Shown here: piece by piece, positions 1 to 12,914 of the stretch
Position numbering within the stretch: the stretch's first letter is position 1
Layout of the letters: every line of letters starts with the position of its first letter
From: Epiperipatus broadwayi
Taxonomy: Eukaryota > Onychophora > Udeonychophora > Euonychophora > Peripatidae
DNA length: 64,000 nucleotides
Direction of reading: 5' to 3'
Assembly: GCA_028023455.1 (NCBI GenBank)
Contig: JAQFVV010012978.1
Coordinates: 1-64,000 of the forward strand
Program-made: the position numbers and the translations under genes
The notes under the pieces: generated by a model
Told to the model about the DNA's origin: nothing
Seen by the model: only the letters and a program-made list of their open reading frames with translations
The model's database searches: none

Positions 1-356
1 TAAATACATAAAGTTATATTATAATTCCTTCTATTTTACAGCAACTCCATCTATAGGCTTCATTTTACATTACAATATTTAAACTAAAATAATCTATTTC
101 CTATTCATTACATACATATTTACTTATAAATTATAATCATGTATTTACATTATATAATCACATATTTATATTTTAATATTATTTATAAATTTCCTGAATT
201 TTCTCTTTTACATATTATAACTATATTTAATAATTTAAACTTAACATAATTAGAATGATTCGATTATTTTAGTTTAAATTTTGTAATGTAAAATGAAGCC
301 TATAGATGGAGTTGCTGTAAAGTAGAAGGAATTATAATATAACTTTATGTATTTAC
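1..356. mobile_element. Palindromic MITE with ~95-bp terminal inverted repeats
   Basis: The first ~95 bases and bases ~262-356 are near-perfect reverse complements; both contain the block around AACTCCATCTATAGGC or its complement. The middle (96-261) is AT-rich and has no open frame. The outer end TAAATACATAAAG is repeated inverted at 344-356. The left flank lies outside the window, so the target duplication cannot be checked. A non-autonomous DNA transposon is the simplest reading; the superfamily is unknown. Confidence 0.8.
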
Positions 357-717
357 ATCTTGATAAGGCTCCAATATAGAAGCGAAATCCGGGTTGGTGA
401 AGTTTATTAAACATAATATTTTTTAAAAAGTTGTCTTATTAAATAATTTTTGATTGAATTATTTTTAATATATATATAATATGTACAATATATCTGCATA
501 TTTATATGCACACACCCCTTTCTAATAACTTGTAATCAATTATTTATACATAATTTTGCGTCATAACTTTTAATATTTATTTAGTTATTTTTATAAAATA
601 CTTTAATTATAATTTGTTAAATATTTTGATTAGTATTTTTTATTATTTCTTATATTTCGAATTTCAAAATATTATTTATTTTAATAATTGTACTTAAATA
701 TATTCAAATAAGAAGAG
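357..717. other. AT-rich stretch, nothing recognised
   Basis: Low-complexity AT-rich sequence between the MITE and the LINE fossil. No convincing exon, RNA gene or repeat unit is seen. Confidence 0.5.
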
Positions 718-2060
718 ATGAAACATGCAATTAAATCTATGCAGAAGAAAAATGCTCCAGGAAATAAAGAAATTATTATCGATCTGTTAAAAATAGAAGG
801 TGAAGATATACAAAAAATGTTGGCAAAGCTATATACCAAATATCTAAATGATACAAATGTGTCAAATGATTGAACAAATGCATAGTAATCTTGACAGTTA
901 AGAAAGATTTAAAAAGGAAAGAGATTACAAATCTATCAATGTTTTATCAGTTCTATAAAAAATCTTTATCAAAATAATTACAACTTTTCTTGTACAACAA
1001 ACATTGGATTGTAATCAATCATTAAAAAACTGGATTTAAAACTGTTTTATCATAGTATATCACATTAAAGAATTGAGAGAAGTTATAGAAAAAAGCAATG
1101 AGTATCAATTGTCATTATATTTGGACTTATAAATTATGAAAAGGCTTTTAAATCTGTAAGCATTTTAAGGTGACTAAATGTTTGGATCATCTAGATATAA
1201 ACTGACAGTACTGTCATATTCTAAAAAAATACTTAAAATTTATATCAGCAGTGATTATACTACATGGTGAGATCAAGAAGGTTACCCTTGAGATAAGTAT
1301 ATAATAAGGTGATTATATAGATCCAACCCTTTTATGGCAGTTTGTTATTTTAGCATTTTGAAGATAATGTTGCTGATTTTCAAAATAATGCTTCAGAGTT
1401 CCAGGAAATGTTGCAAGAGTTATCAAATGAAAGTAAGAAAGTAGAACTAAAGATGAATGCTAAAAAAACTAAAATAATGTTCAATGTGTTTTCTCAGAAG
1501 TAAGAAAATAAAGATAGGTTATCATGAATTAGAAGAAATTAACAACTACAAATATCTTAGTCAGATTATTAATACAGATGAAAACATAATGTATAAAATT
1601 AATTATAGAATTAAAATTGGATGGAATACTTTTGGTAAAAACAATTTAGTAGTAAAGGGAAATATGCCTATATATTTATTTGTAAGGGAAAGTTTTTAAG
1701 ATATGCATTTTATCAATTCTTAGGTATGGATCTGAGACTTGGACACTGGATAGAGTGCAAATCAGAGATTTTAGACAACCCACCGAAGTGAATAAATGTT
1801 TGTTATGAATAACAAGATAAAATTGAAAGTGAAATACATAGCTGAGAAAATAAACAGGACATCATTGAATAAATTAAGAGATTGAAATGGATCTTGGTTG
1901 AAAATATTTCTAAAAGATATGGTTTTAATTTGGATCTGAAGGGATTGTAAAAGACTTTTAAAAAGATGGCATGTGATATGAATAAATAAAATAAGGACGT
2001 ATCGTGATGAGATGTAGAAAAGTGAAGCTATGGATTAGATAAAGTGGATTAAACTCGGAG
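718..2060 (+). pseudogene. Decayed RTE-clade LINE reverse transcriptase (3' part of ORF)
   Basis: Read in shifting frames, the segment gives a clear series of RTE-type reverse transcriptase blocks. A KNAPG-type motif is followed by a DLLKIEGEDIQK-like helix near 745-830. KDLKRKEITNLS lies near 905-945, and VIEKSNEYQLSLYL near 1085-1125, followed by the remains of the YEKAF motif. LQNNASEFQEMLQEL lies near 1378-1420, then the NNYKYLSQIINTDENIMYKI and RIKIGWNTFGK block at ~1540-1640. SETWT-like residues at ~1730 correspond to the C-terminal GCETWT motif. Many stops and frameshifts show it is dead. The endonuclease half and 5' end are missing. The family (RTE/BovB-like) makes an endonuclease/reverse transcriptase for target-primed retrotransposition and could have mobilised the SINEs in the window; that last point is inference. 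Confidence 0.85.
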
Positions 2061-2200
2061 AGACTTTCACCCTGCAGTGAACCAATATGACACAAACTGA
2101 GGCAAAACTCTCCATATTTTAGTCCTACTCAGTGCAAGCCAGAGTAATCAATGGATGCAGGACCATATGGTGATTACCACCAATAACAGTTGAAAATGAT
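2061..2200 (-). repeat. Fragment related to the body of the 31.8-kb hammerhead element
   Basis: On the minus strand it shares the phrases CATTGATTACTCT and GGAGAGTTTTGCC, in the same order, with 31970-32020. No ribozyme core is present here. It probably is a diverged partial copy of that element. Confidence 0.45.
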
Positions 2201-3255
2201 TATACATATATATTAATGTTATTTCCTCTGTTGTTTAGAAAAAAGTACAAATCATTATAAAATTAACAAATTTAAATAAATATTGGTATATTTAAATAAA
2301 AAATATTCCTTACATAGTAGCTCCTACCGTTTTTTGTTTTTTTGTTTTTGTTTTTTAATTTATATTCCATATATAGCGTCATCAATAAAAACAAATTAAC
2401 TGACTACAAAATATCATTTATTATATAACTGATTTGTTGTAGTTTCCATTTAAATACATAGGTTTGGGGGATAAACCATTCCGAGTTCATGGCTAAACTT
2501 AAAGTTATTGTCTATAACAATCATTTAAGCATGAAAAAATATAAATATAAAATACATATAAAATTAATTGCTGTAAATAGTGTACAGTTAGATTTTTACA
2601 AAACTAAAATTTTTTTTTTACAATCATCATCGATTTCAGAACTTCAACTTTCTTGAAATGTAATATTCATCAGCAGTCCTGCCTTTGCTAGAAGCCCCAC
2701 TGTGTTTTATAGGGTTATGCAACCCCTTTTTTTAAATCAGTGAATCTTATTTTACTGTCATTCCGTCCCAAGAAAAAGAACTTGTTCTAGGAGGTATAGA
2801 AAAATATTATTCAGAGAATTACTTAACATTTTCTCAAATGATTGACTCATTTATATTATCTGTCATTGACTTTTGGTTCACCCACGTTGACAGGAAGAGA
2901 TATCATTACTTCCAAATGTTAAAATATAAACTGCTGGAAGTTCTTTTCTCTATTTATGCACTTCTCCACGAATATTTTTTATATAAAAGACTTGCAAAAT
3001 TTAAATTTTATTTGGTTCATGCAAATTACCTCAAAGAATAAATATTCCATTATAAGCATGATTCAATGCTTTGACTGAGTTGCATTACTTCACAATTCTT
3101 TCATAATTTTTTGAGTATGCCCTTATGGATGTTATCAACGATTACATTGAACACTGTCCTTAGAATAATGTTGTTGAGTTTTAAATATAATACTCAGGAG
3201 ATTATCATAGAACAATATTTTTTGAAAATATCTCAGAGCATATTGCTAGTTGAAA
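2201..3255. other. AT-rich stretch without recognised gene
   Basis: Contains short open frames only. Near 2660-2700 the minus strand has a TAGCAAAGGCAGGA phrase followed by CTGCTGA; a similar phrase occurs near 32465-32500, so this is probably an old dispersed repeat. Nothing else is recognised. Confidence 0.4.
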
Positions 3256-3259
3256 ATTC

Positions 3260-3412
3260 AAATACAAAATATTCAAATCACTTTCCCAAACATTGTTTTC
3301 TTCAGCAACGCAACGCCCTCTGTGAATAAGCATAATGTATGAACTTCCAACAGCACAGAGGACGTTGCTGAAAATGCGTAATGTTTGGGAGGGTTATTTG
3401 AACATTTTGTAA
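3260..3412. repeat. Imperfect inverted repeat, ~60-bp arms
   Basis: The left arm (about 3262-3324) and right arm (about 3354-3411) are reverse complements with scattered mismatches; both contain the CCCAAACATT and TTCAGCAACG phrases or their complements. The loop is ~30 bases. The overlapping open frames on both strands are by-products of the palindrome. Probably a small MITE. Confidence 0.65.
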
Positions 3413-3785
3413 CAACATCTTTGTATATCTTATAATTACTAAATTTCCAGGACATTTTATTCACAATTGCTGCTAACATTATAAAAAAATTTCAATAATG
3501 TGTATAAGTCTGAATATATTCACCAAAGTATTTTTCATTTATGAAACATACTTTTACATTACTTATGTATGAGTCATGGCAAAACCATCACCAACAGTTA
3601 TCAAACGTTGTCACTTGGGTCTAGTGCTTTAGTGTTTGTTTTCTATATCTGCATTGAGCAGAAAATATATCTTGTACTTATGATAACTTATGTAGTTATA
3701 TTATAAATATTAAGATGATGGAATAAGATGCCTGAGAAACAATTGCAGAGCAACAACCAAATATTACTTGTGATTATTTTTTTTT

Positions 3786-3889
3786 CATATGTCATAGCAT
3801 CGTCAGAGAGGCGAACCCACAACCGTCTGCAACCAACTACTTGCTTGCGAGGCGGCTACGATGACCTCTCGACTAACAACGCTTGACTT
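3786..3889 (-). mobile_element. tRNA-derived SINE, family S, copy 1
   Basis: On the minus strand the sequence reads as a tRNA-like head: a GTCGAGAGGTCA box-A-like element, a CCGCCT stem, then GTGGGTTCGCCTC resembling box B. It ends in GATGCTATGACATATG and an A-rich tail (T-run at 3777-3785 on plus). Four further copies occur in this window. The boxes suggest Pol III transcription; the A tail suggests mobilisation by a LINE. Confidence 0.75.
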
Positions 3890-6800
3890 TATATTTTATT
3901 ATTTTCTCACTTCAATCTGTTAAAAGCAGAATTATATATATATAATTAATTGCCTTTTTTTTAAGCGTAAATACAAAGTGAAACAATACGTTTTTTTTAA
4001 AAAAGATTACAAATTATTAATTTTTTCAAATTTACTTTTTATTTTTATTTTTCAAATTATTACATCATTTCTAATAAAAGTAAAGAAATTGAAGGCAATC
4101 TGGACAAGTCTAATTAAGCATTACTAAAATCAAAATCGTAAAGGTTAATTTTCATATTAGCTACGGATCAAGAAATGAACAACTGAAAAGAAATCAATAT
4201 TAAAAAAAAATGTAAAGCTCATAAAAAAATAAAAATAGAATAATTAACCGTGTAAAAGTAAAGCAAAAAAATTTTTTAGAAGATAGAAAATATCTCACAC
4301 TATGAATCCAGTAAATTATTCAAATTTATTATTTTTTAATAAATGTTATTCATTTTTAAAACATTCGGTGCAACAAATATAAAAAAATAATTGTATACGA
4401 TAGTGAAAATGTTTGTTCAAAATATAATATTTATTAGATATTTGATATTATGTAAGTGCATAACCAGTATAAATTTTTACTAATCTACCACTTCATAATT
4501 AATGGCTTTATCATTTATCTGCAGTATATTTTTTTAATTAAGGTTAGTTATTAGTCCTCTCTGTACTTAATTATTTATATGTAAGAATTAAAATATTGAG
4601 TATTTCATTAAAAATTAATTGTATATGTAAAAAGGATTGTCATTTTTCTAAATTTATTATATGAAGTGAGATATAACATAAAGAAAGCAAAAATGTTCGA
4701 TGCCCCACTGTATATTCTGAAAGTTAATGGCTGATAATGAATTTGTTAAATCGACAATTGCAAAAATGTATCTTCATTTGCTTGTGCATATGAAGTGGAT
4801 GAAAAGTAAAAGATGTTCTAAAAGACATCTAAAAAAAGGTATAGAATCGTTTATAAATAAATCTTTATTAATGAAGGAATTAAAAAACAGAATCTCAAAA
4901 CATAATATATCAGGCATAATTGTTATCACAAAATTCATTTTTAACATAACTTTTTGTTTATCTCCTTTTTAAGAAAAATTTAAGGTGTCCATACTCATTT
5001 ATTAGTAGTTGCTATTGATAATAAAGATAATTTATGAATGTGCTTTTCTATGTGTTTTTAATTTTATTTTTCTCTGATTTTTCATTATGCCGAACATAAC
5101 TTAAACAAACCTTCTATAATATACCGATATTTATAAAACTAGCATTGATAATGTTATTATATACAGTATATCTATATTTTTACAAACAATACTATAGCTA
5201 CAATTATTTCTTACTCTTTAAAAAATCACAAAAAAATAAGCAACCATGTAGTTAATGATAAGGATTAGCATTTGGAAAGATGCATCATAGACTATTGTTT
5301 AAGAATCTTGTCAATAAATATGCCTACTTACATATATTCCAAAGATAATAACTTCAAAATATTTCAAGTGAAACTAAAGAATTTCCACTTTTATTCCTTA
5401 AGAGAACATTTCTGCACATTATAACATCCAATCAAGGTAATTTGTGAACCCGCAATTTTTTGATTATGAAACAAGTTGTTAAAGTCAGGGACTTTACTTC
5501 TTCATTATTTCAAGTGCAGGTAAAAGAAAAAAAATGAAAAGCTAAAAAATTATATCTGTGCATTACTACTACAGCAGTACTTTTGATATTACTATCAGTA
5601 AAATGGTTAATGTAAAACTTTTTAAATTTTGGTATAGCAAAAAATGATAGACTATTGAGGAAGTTTAAATACATGTTTTCATTTTGTTTTTTTTTTGCCT
5701 ATGGTCTGGGTTTCTGAGACACAGACCCATTAGATTAACCAGATAACCATTTAGAAGTGGAAAATTCTGTGTTCAAAACTCATATTTAAAGATCACAGTT
5801 TTTACACAGTGTTTTTGTGATGGATAATGAATTTTGTGCTTTTTATTTTTTCTATATAATATTTCTTTTTAAAAATCAAAGTTGGCAACTTTTAAATAAG
5901 GGAGGGGCATGAAAATAGTTGGTCTTACCTAGAATGAAAATAGTCTGGTAACAATTCTATGTGTGTGTGGGTGGGTATGTTCAAGATGCAAATGAAAAAG
6001 ACAATAAATCTGACATTTACTTAAAATAAAAAATTAAGAAAAGTAAAAAAAAAAAGGTTAAGTGTTCTGTTTTTAAAAAAAAATATCGTAATTAATTAAT
6101 TAGTTATTTAAAGTTAGTCAATCAAATTACCGTTAATAAAGCAATCAAAAATGAATAATTTCTAATTAAAATGATGAAGACATTAATTTTTATTTTTTTA
6201 AAAAAACATTTATTTTTTACTTACTTTTAAATTATAGTTTATTTTGGAAGTTTTTGTTTAATTCTTGTCATATCAAATGCTGTTCTAAAAAAAAAGTGAC
6301 ATGATTATTTCGGCTTTAATGGGATTCAATTGGACCATTTTTATTATATTACAAATAGCATTAAATTTTAAAATACATAAAACATCTTCAAATGGCATTA
6401 AAATGTGTGATCAGATTTATCAGTAAAAATTGTTCTTATACAAGTTCGAATCTTGTACAAAAGTATTCTATTATTTTTCAGTTCCATTGACTTTTAAAAA
6501 GTTTATCGGAAATATGTAATAATGTGTATTCCAACTTTCTATTTAATGTCCACTGGTCAGACTTACTAGAATCATTTTTAAAAACTTACAAAAATATTAT
6601 CTTTTTTTTTATCAATGCTAAATTATTAGTTAAACAAAAATGGACCACTTTTATCACAATGCTTTTATATTAATAATAAACCAATTGTTGATACTTAAAA
6701 AGATGTTTTTTATATTATAAGAAATATTTATAAAATGATAAACCAGTTTGCTATTTAAAATAACATTTGAGAAAGATGTCTGACTTGTGAATCGTATTAT

Positions 6801-6983
6801 AATATGTGAATTCAAATTTAACTTTTCTATAATTACTATTATTTATTACGCCACTATATATTTGATGGCCTTTATTTATTTATCATGATATTAAAATTAT
6901 CAGAATATACACAATGTGATTTAGTGAAGAAGTGGTTGGTTTTCTCTCTAAGCTATATCAGCATCATCTCTAAATGTATATGC
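3890..6983. other. 3.1-kb AT-rich stretch, no feature recognised
   Basis: Homopolymer-rich sequence with one short open frame (4727-4972, 81 codons). Its composition is rich in Lys, Ile and Asn as expected for random AT-rich DNA, and it has no recognisable domain. No repeat unit, RNA gene or hammerhead core was seen on either strand. Confidence 0.45.
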
Positions 6984-6991
6984 TATATAAT
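6984..6991. repeat. Left 8-bp target-site duplication of the hAT element
   Basis: TATATAAT immediately left of the terminal CAGAGGCGG; the right flank has AATATAAT (10116-10123), 7 of 8 identical. Eight base pairs is the standard hAT duplication length. Confidence 0.7.
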
Positions 6992-9900
6992 CAGAGGCGG
7001 GTCAAGCCAAGTAGGAAACACGAGCAGTAAAATTTCAGGCCTCAAACTCAAGTTAGAAAAAAAAATTCAAGAAAACTCTCATTGTGTTATTAACAAAAAA
7101 GAAAAGTAATCAAAATTTCCTACCATAACCCATTAAATGAATTTATTAAAAAATATTTTTACATGAATTTCCGTCCTGCTTTATTTCTTGCAAATTTGTC
7201 AATTATTTTTGTAGTGTCAATTCGGCTTAAAATGTCCTGATATATATAATGGCCATATTATTTAATCTTTCTTCTCCCATAGTAATCCTTAAATAATTTT
7301 TTGCAGCTTTAAAACAGAAAATGATCTTTCTTCTGATGCATTGGATAAAGGAATTATTAAAAAAAAATTTCAATAATACAACATTCGGAAATGTGCAATT
7401 TCTTTGGTGGCTTGATAGATGTCTGGTATGGTTTTCGTGGTGTTCTTGTTTTCTTTTAGAAATATTTAAAAATGGTTCAGATTTATCTTCAAAATTATAA
7501 ACATCAATGTTCTTTTGTAAATATCGTTAAACTTTTTTACTGCGTTTTTTTTTCTTCTATTGATAAATGCCAATCAAAAAATATTCAAAAAAGCTCTACA
7601 ACTTTATAAGTCTGAGATAGTTCTATCTTAGTGTTATCACATATGACATAAAATGAATTGACTATGAAATTTTCTCTTATTGTAAATTCATGTCCAACTT
7701 TTTGTTTTCATCAAAAACATTTTTTTTCTTTTGTTGTCTGTGAGTTTGTCCATCTTCCACATTAAATGATAGCCTTGATAAATCAGTTGTCTCTTTTTGA
7801 ACTTTTTCGAATTCTTCTCTGAAATTATTGATAAAATTTTCTAATGACTTCAGTAGGAAAGATCCTTTCAATAGTTTGCACTCCATTGATTGCAGTGATT
7901 TACTAGTAGCATTTATTCTTTGTAAAATAGTATTCCAAATCATTGTCATTAGGGTGGTTTCATATTTGTCCATTTTTTTCAGAAGTGAAGTTGCCTCCAT
8001 TATAGTAACTTTTTTTATTCTTCTGAATAACAAGTTTCACTTAAAGCCTCTTTTACATGGGTGAATCCAAGTTTTATAGCTAATACAGCATCTAATATTG
8101 CTGAGAATCTTGTATTAGAAACTCTTTCCCTGTGATGGAATGTTTACACATTTCTAGATTTCTGCTTAAAATTTTTACAGCTATGGGTGGTGCAGAAAAA
8201 ACTGTAAATAAATTCTGCACAAACATAAAATACTCAATCACAGTGCTACAACTTTCTGCAGCAAAATTTCCAATTAAATTTAAGGAACAATTAGCACACA
8301 GAATAAAAACTGTACTTGGGCTATGTTTTTTAATAAGTGCTTGCAGACCTGTGTCTTCCCTAAAATATTATAAACATTATTAAATGATTGGCCTTGAAAA
8401 TTTTTAATATTCACTCCTAATTTTATTAAAGTTTGTAAAACTTCTTGATTCAAATATGAAGATGTGTGTTTATCTATGGAAATGAATTCCACAAATCTTT
8501 CCATTATATTACTATAGAATGAAACATATCTTATCACAAAAGTTATTTGATTGACATGCAAAACATTGGGAGTCGAGTTAACAATTATACTATAATAAGT
8601 CATAGATTTCATTTCTTCAATTATTTCCACTCTTACTTGATTTCCAATAAGACCTAAAAATTTATCACAAATAATACGAGATAAATAGTTTACATTTCCT
8701 CATCCTTGGTTGGTATATTTATGTAGATGTAATTTCAAAAACTCATCATATTCTCTTACATATTCCAAGCAGGTTAAATATTTTTTTCCTATTGGAATCT
8801 TTGCTTTCATTGTGATTCGTAAATCCTAATCCTAAGTGACTCAACAATTTTATTGTTGATACAATTCTTTTCAACACGTCTCTCCAGTAACATTTTTTTT
8901 TCTTTTCCTGTAATAGTTGAGTATCAGTTCTATTGAATTTTTTAATCTTTTATACATAGTACACATGGCTGATAAGTGTTCTTTTGAAACTTCATGGTCT
9001 AATAAAATAACAATTATTGATCTCCAATTTTGTAAACCAGTTATTAATTTAGACTTTATTGTTGAAAAACGTTTGCAAGGGTAGCAGTAAACACTTTTGC
9101 TTGTTTCTGAAAATATCAGCCAATTTCTCTTTTCCATAATTCCATTTGATTTTTTTCTGTAAAAATGATCATAAGAAAGCCCTCTGTAATGTACTACTTC
9201 ATCTCTGTCTTTATACACTGATTTTAAATTCTCTATATTCCCAATATTATTTGGTTTGTTATTAAGAATATGATCAATAATAGTACTGGTTAATATTGTT
9301 GGCCATAAAGCTATATCATTTATTACTTTGATGTCTATATCAAAGCATCTTCCTGGACTATTTCTACCTTCTCCATTTTTGCAATTCCTTTTTTTAGTAG
9401 CAATTCCAACCTCTTGATTTTCAACTTCTTCTTCTTCCTCTTCTGTAGAAGTTTCAAATATAGGCAATTCCGAATTATCTGACATAGATGTTGATGGCAA
9501 CTCTGTCTCTATATTAACTTTTAAAAATTTATGCAATTAATTTATTTGACTTTCAGCAATTTCCAGGATTTTTTAACTTTTTTCGTTTTTCTGCCCCATT
9601 TGATGTCTCTTCGTTTTTTTGCTGTGAAGGAAAGTTTTTTTTTTTTTTTTTGTAAAATAGTTTAAAAACTTTTAGCTTCGCAAACAATGCCTACTAAAAA
9701 TATTTTTTATGATAATGTTGTTAAGATGTTAACAAAGAAAATTTATTTTTACCTGTCCCAATCAAAATATAATATAGAAAGGAACCCTAGGAGACAAATC
9801 AGCTTCAGAAAAACAGCAAAATTTATTTACATATTTTTTTCAAAAGCAGAGTATTTAAATTTAAATCAAATTATTATTTTGGGAGGGGCCAAATTTTTTG

Positions 9901-10115
9901 TGTAATTAAAAAAATGTATATTTACTTAATTTGGTTCTACTAGTTTCACCTCCTGATGTCAAGTTAAAAGTTAGAATCCTGTCAAAACTCAAATAAATTC
10001 CCTTGAAATGTTTAAATAATACCTAATGAAAAGACATTTTAAGACCTCAGAGCCCCTTAGTATTCCAGGGCCCTATGCAGTTGCTTCATTCAACTTACCA
10101 CTTAATCCACAACTG
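6992..10115 (-). mobile_element. hAT DNA transposon (ZMYM1/DUF4371 type), inactive
   Basis: The left end starts CAGAGGCGGGTCAAG and the right end, read inwards, starts CAGTTGTGGATTAAG. These 15-bp ends agree at about 10 positions and fit the CAGNGGCGG type of hAT terminal repeat. The element is 3124 bp and flanked by a 7/8 matching 8-bp duplication. It contains one broken transposase gene on the minus strand (7190-9536). Non-coding ends lie at 6992-7190 and 9537-10115. Confidence 0.85.
7190..9536 (-). pseudogene. hAT transposase with TTF-type zinc finger and DUF4371, broken
   Basis: The first open piece (9536-8871, 221 aa) has an acidic N-terminus (Glu run near residues 33-38). It continues into a TTF-type zinc finger with a RNWLIFSETSKSVYCYPCKRF-like core (residues ~135-160) and a GLQNW...HEVSKEHL block. 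After a damaged linker, 8630-8280 matches DUF4371 with IVNSTPNVLHVNQ, ERFVEFI and GQSFNNVYN in the order expected. The piece 8033-7677 matches the following helical region (SLLKKMDKYET, LQSMECKLLKGSFLLKSL). Near 7280-7330 the C-terminal hAT dimerisation signature PLSNASEERSFSVLK survives, followed by a stop. Several stops and frameshifts separate the pieces, so no working enzyme is made. Such transposases bind the terminal repeats and cut and paste the element. The order is certain; a host-domesticated role is unlikely given the breaks. Confidence 0.9.
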
Positions 10116-10190
10116 AATATAATTTAGCTATTTATCACAAGAGTTTTAAGACACTAATCTATATAAATCATGAATTATAATATAAAAAAT

Positions 10191-10367
10191 AATAATCATA
10201 AAATAATAATAAATTCTTTGCAACAGCTATATAAATATTAATAATAATTTTATACTTAAAGTGCCTTTTCAGCACCTAGTTTGGTGCCGAAAAAGGCTTT
10301 TTATGTATAAAATTATTATTGGTATTTATATAGCTGTTGTAAAAAATTTATTATTTTTTAGTTATTT
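10191..10367. mobile_element. Fold-back MITE, copy 1
   Basis: Arms 10191-10255 and ~10306-10367 are reverse complements (AACAGCTATATAAATA against TATTTATATAGCTGTT). The centre holds a second small palindrome with GGTGCC/GGCACC-like halves. A second, interrupted copy lies at 46151-46591. Confidence 0.8.
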
Positions 10368-10749
10368 ATTTATGGAAGAACAGCATAAAGATTTTTATTT
10401 TTTATTTTTTTCCAATTTTGATGATATAAAAAAAGTTATTTTGAATCTTTATAGATCATTGTAAATATTCTCTCTATGAAATCATGCAAACCATATGAAA
10501 ATATTCATGCAACTCAGTTTGAATCATTTCAAATGTTTTCATTAACATTTTGCCCAATTTAAAATAAAATTTATTTTTATTGCATTGCTCTATCATGGGT
10601 CATACACTATCAATTTATATCATAATGCACGATTCATTCATGTTAATAATGCTTTAAAATTTTTGTGGAGAATGACTAAACTATATTACAATACACCACA
10701 TGACATTGTTTCAGAGATAGCATGAAAGCAGCTTGAAGAAAAAAATAGT

Positions 10750-10845
10750 CATCAATAACTGGGATATATATATATTGTGCCAAGGCCAATTTATTTCATC
10801 AATAACTGGGATATATATATATTGTGCCAAGGCCAATTTGGCACA
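10750..10845. repeat. 48-bp tandem duplication
   Basis: Two copies (10750-10797 and 10798-10845) share CATCAATAACTGGG, a (TA)n stretch and TGTGCCAAGGCCAATTT; they are nearly identical over the shared part, so the duplication is recent. It lies upstream of an LTR-like region and may belong to it. Confidence 0.85.
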
Positions 10846-11199
10846 TGTATATAAAATAATTTTGTCATAAAAAAATTATTAAAACAAAAAAATCTTCCCA
10901 AAAAGAGTTGAAATAAAAGTTGAAAAATAATTCATTAAAAGTGCGAAGGGGGATTTATTAAAGTTAAACTGAAGATTTTATAAAAAGGAAGTAAAGAGTT
11001 TATTATTATTAGTTGAAATACAATTTAGAAGCTTTAAAAAAAATATATAAATCTCTTCATTTAAATTAAAGAAGAAAAAGTATTAAAACTAGTTTTGATG
11101 TGTAGAATAAAATTATATATGTGCGTGCAAATGTAAAAAAAATGTATCAGTATTAAATATTATAAATAAATGAAAAATGTATTTAAAAAAAACACAGCG

Positions 11200-12504
11200 G
11201 TGCGCTACTAATTAAAAATATGAAAACAACATGTTTTGAAATAGCTACTACTAATTAAACAATCAATCAAAAAACACGTTGTCTTAGGATTAATTGCTAA
11301 AGAATTTTGACAACAGATATTTGCCAGAGGATATCAAAAGAAAAATACTTTGTCAGTATAAATACGGAATATTTTATCGGACAATCAGTTAAGAGTTTTT
11401 ATTCAGTCTAGTTTGCAGTGACAGTCTTGATAACAGTGCATTTCTATTATGAATCCAGAAACAAACATGCACTGTTGAGCAGCTTTTGGAAATATACGCT
11501 CATGCTCCAGCCTTTTTAGTCCAACAAGATCATCAAAACCTGCCTGTGAAATAATGTCTGCATAACAACTCAGAAATCCTCCGTCAAACATTCAACTGTC
11601 TTCAAAATAAAACATATGGATTCACACAAAATCTCTTCAAGAAACGTCCAAATCTAACTGGTTAGATATAATCCATCAGAAGCAGCAGAAGCAGCCAACA
11701 ACAAGCAATATCCACATTACCAAAAATCCTAGGTAAACCTTTATTTATTATCATTTATACGTAGTAGCCACCACTGTAATTCGTAAATATTCAAGATTCA
11801 AATTATATGAACTCTATCATACATAAAATGAACTATTGATATGTGTGTTTAAGTTTCAAATGCTATTAATGCTTTATTATTATATTTGTGAATGCTATAT
11901 GAGTTAATATGTGTGTGATCATTCTATCAGTGTTATTAGTTAAATTAGATAAATACCAGTGTTCTATTATTAAAATCTACAAGAATATTTAAACTAGCCT
12001 AGAAATGTTAATTTAAAATGTGTGTGTATTATATTAAAGTTATAGAATATTTAAAATTATTTAATGTTAGTTAATAAATTGTCTTTAAAACTTAAACTTT
12101 ATTTGTCGGTCAATTCTTTTTACCAACCTTTTATTAATTCTTTCCACCACTAATAATTTTGTTATTGAATTAAAATTAGACTGAGCTAGTTTTTAGGGAA
12201 TGTTTCGAGTGCTGGAGTATAAGCCTACTGCCCGAATATGTTAGTCTTCAGACTAGCTTGTGCCCCAGGGTTTACCCCGAAACAAATAAAGTATTTGGAT
12301 AGTAGGAGTTTGAATCTAGCAGCCAAGATGGGCCATTATTGATAGTTAAAGCTATTAATAAGATCTCCCATTTTGCTCGAACGTGCCAGTTCATTCACAT
12401 AACCTTTATAAGATTATAAATGTATTATGAAGGAGTTTGAAACCTGCCAAAACTTATATATACGCATAAGTAAGTGGTTTCAGCGGTTCGACCCGGTACA
12501 TAAA
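11200..12504 (+). mobile_element. Probable 5' LTR of retroelement A (left edge uncertain)
   Basis: The segment has a TATA box at 11357, moderate-GC leader-like sequence at 11400-11740, and ends CCCGGTACA just before a primer-binding-like sequence. A gag-like ORF follows. No second LTR was found downstream, so only the 5' part of the element is present or the 3' LTR has been lost. The left boundary is a guess because the terminal TG could not be identified. Confidence 0.45.
11357..11365 (+). promoter_or_regulatory. TATA box of LTR-like element A
   Basis: TATAAATAC, with a GC-richer transcribed-looking segment starting ~35-50 bases downstream (TTCAGTCTAG near 11402). Its position ~1.1 kb upstream of a primer-binding-like site fits the U3/R boundary of a long LTR. 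Confidence 0.45.
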
Positions 12505-12526
12505 TGGCTTTTCCCAACGTTGGGGC
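12505..12526 (+). other. Primer-binding-like site, tRNA-Lys type (element A)
   Basis: TGGC, a short insertion, then CCCAACGTTGGGGC. This closely resembles the Lys-type primer site TGGCGCCCAACGTGGGGC of retroelements, with a few extra bases. It sits four bases after the CCCGGTACA end, as expected for the base where minus-strand DNA synthesis starts. Confidence 0.55.
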
Positions 12527-12914
12527 TGGACCTAAGAAACAATAGTAAATAAATGCTTTGTTTCTTGTTTAAAAAAAGTTTTTCTATACAAAAGATAAAT
12601 TACATATGTTAAAGCGTTTTAATTTTTTTTTTTTTTAAAAAAAAAAGAATTGACCGAAAACTTTGTTTTCTTTAAATGAAGAGAGATTTGTGCTATTTAC
12701 ATTGGTTAAAATAAATCATTATGTTAAATTAGAGACAGGTGGATGTTTGGGCGGAGTTAAAGCATTAAGATCGGGTGGAGAAAAATGGACAAAGGAGGGG
12801 TGGAGTCAGCATGTATTTCCAGTTTAGAAAGAAATAAATAAAATAGAAATTAGTAAACTTATTAAAATAAAATACGGTATCAAAAATAATGATAAAAAGT
12901 GTTTAAAATTATAA

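Noticed and set aside
2650-2690. Minus-strand CTGATGA with GAAA 14 bases later
   Set aside because: The 14 bases between them form no stem II, and no stem I partner follows.
4727-4972. 81-codon open frame
   Set aside because: Composition is that of random AT-rich DNA, no domain, no splice or promoter context.
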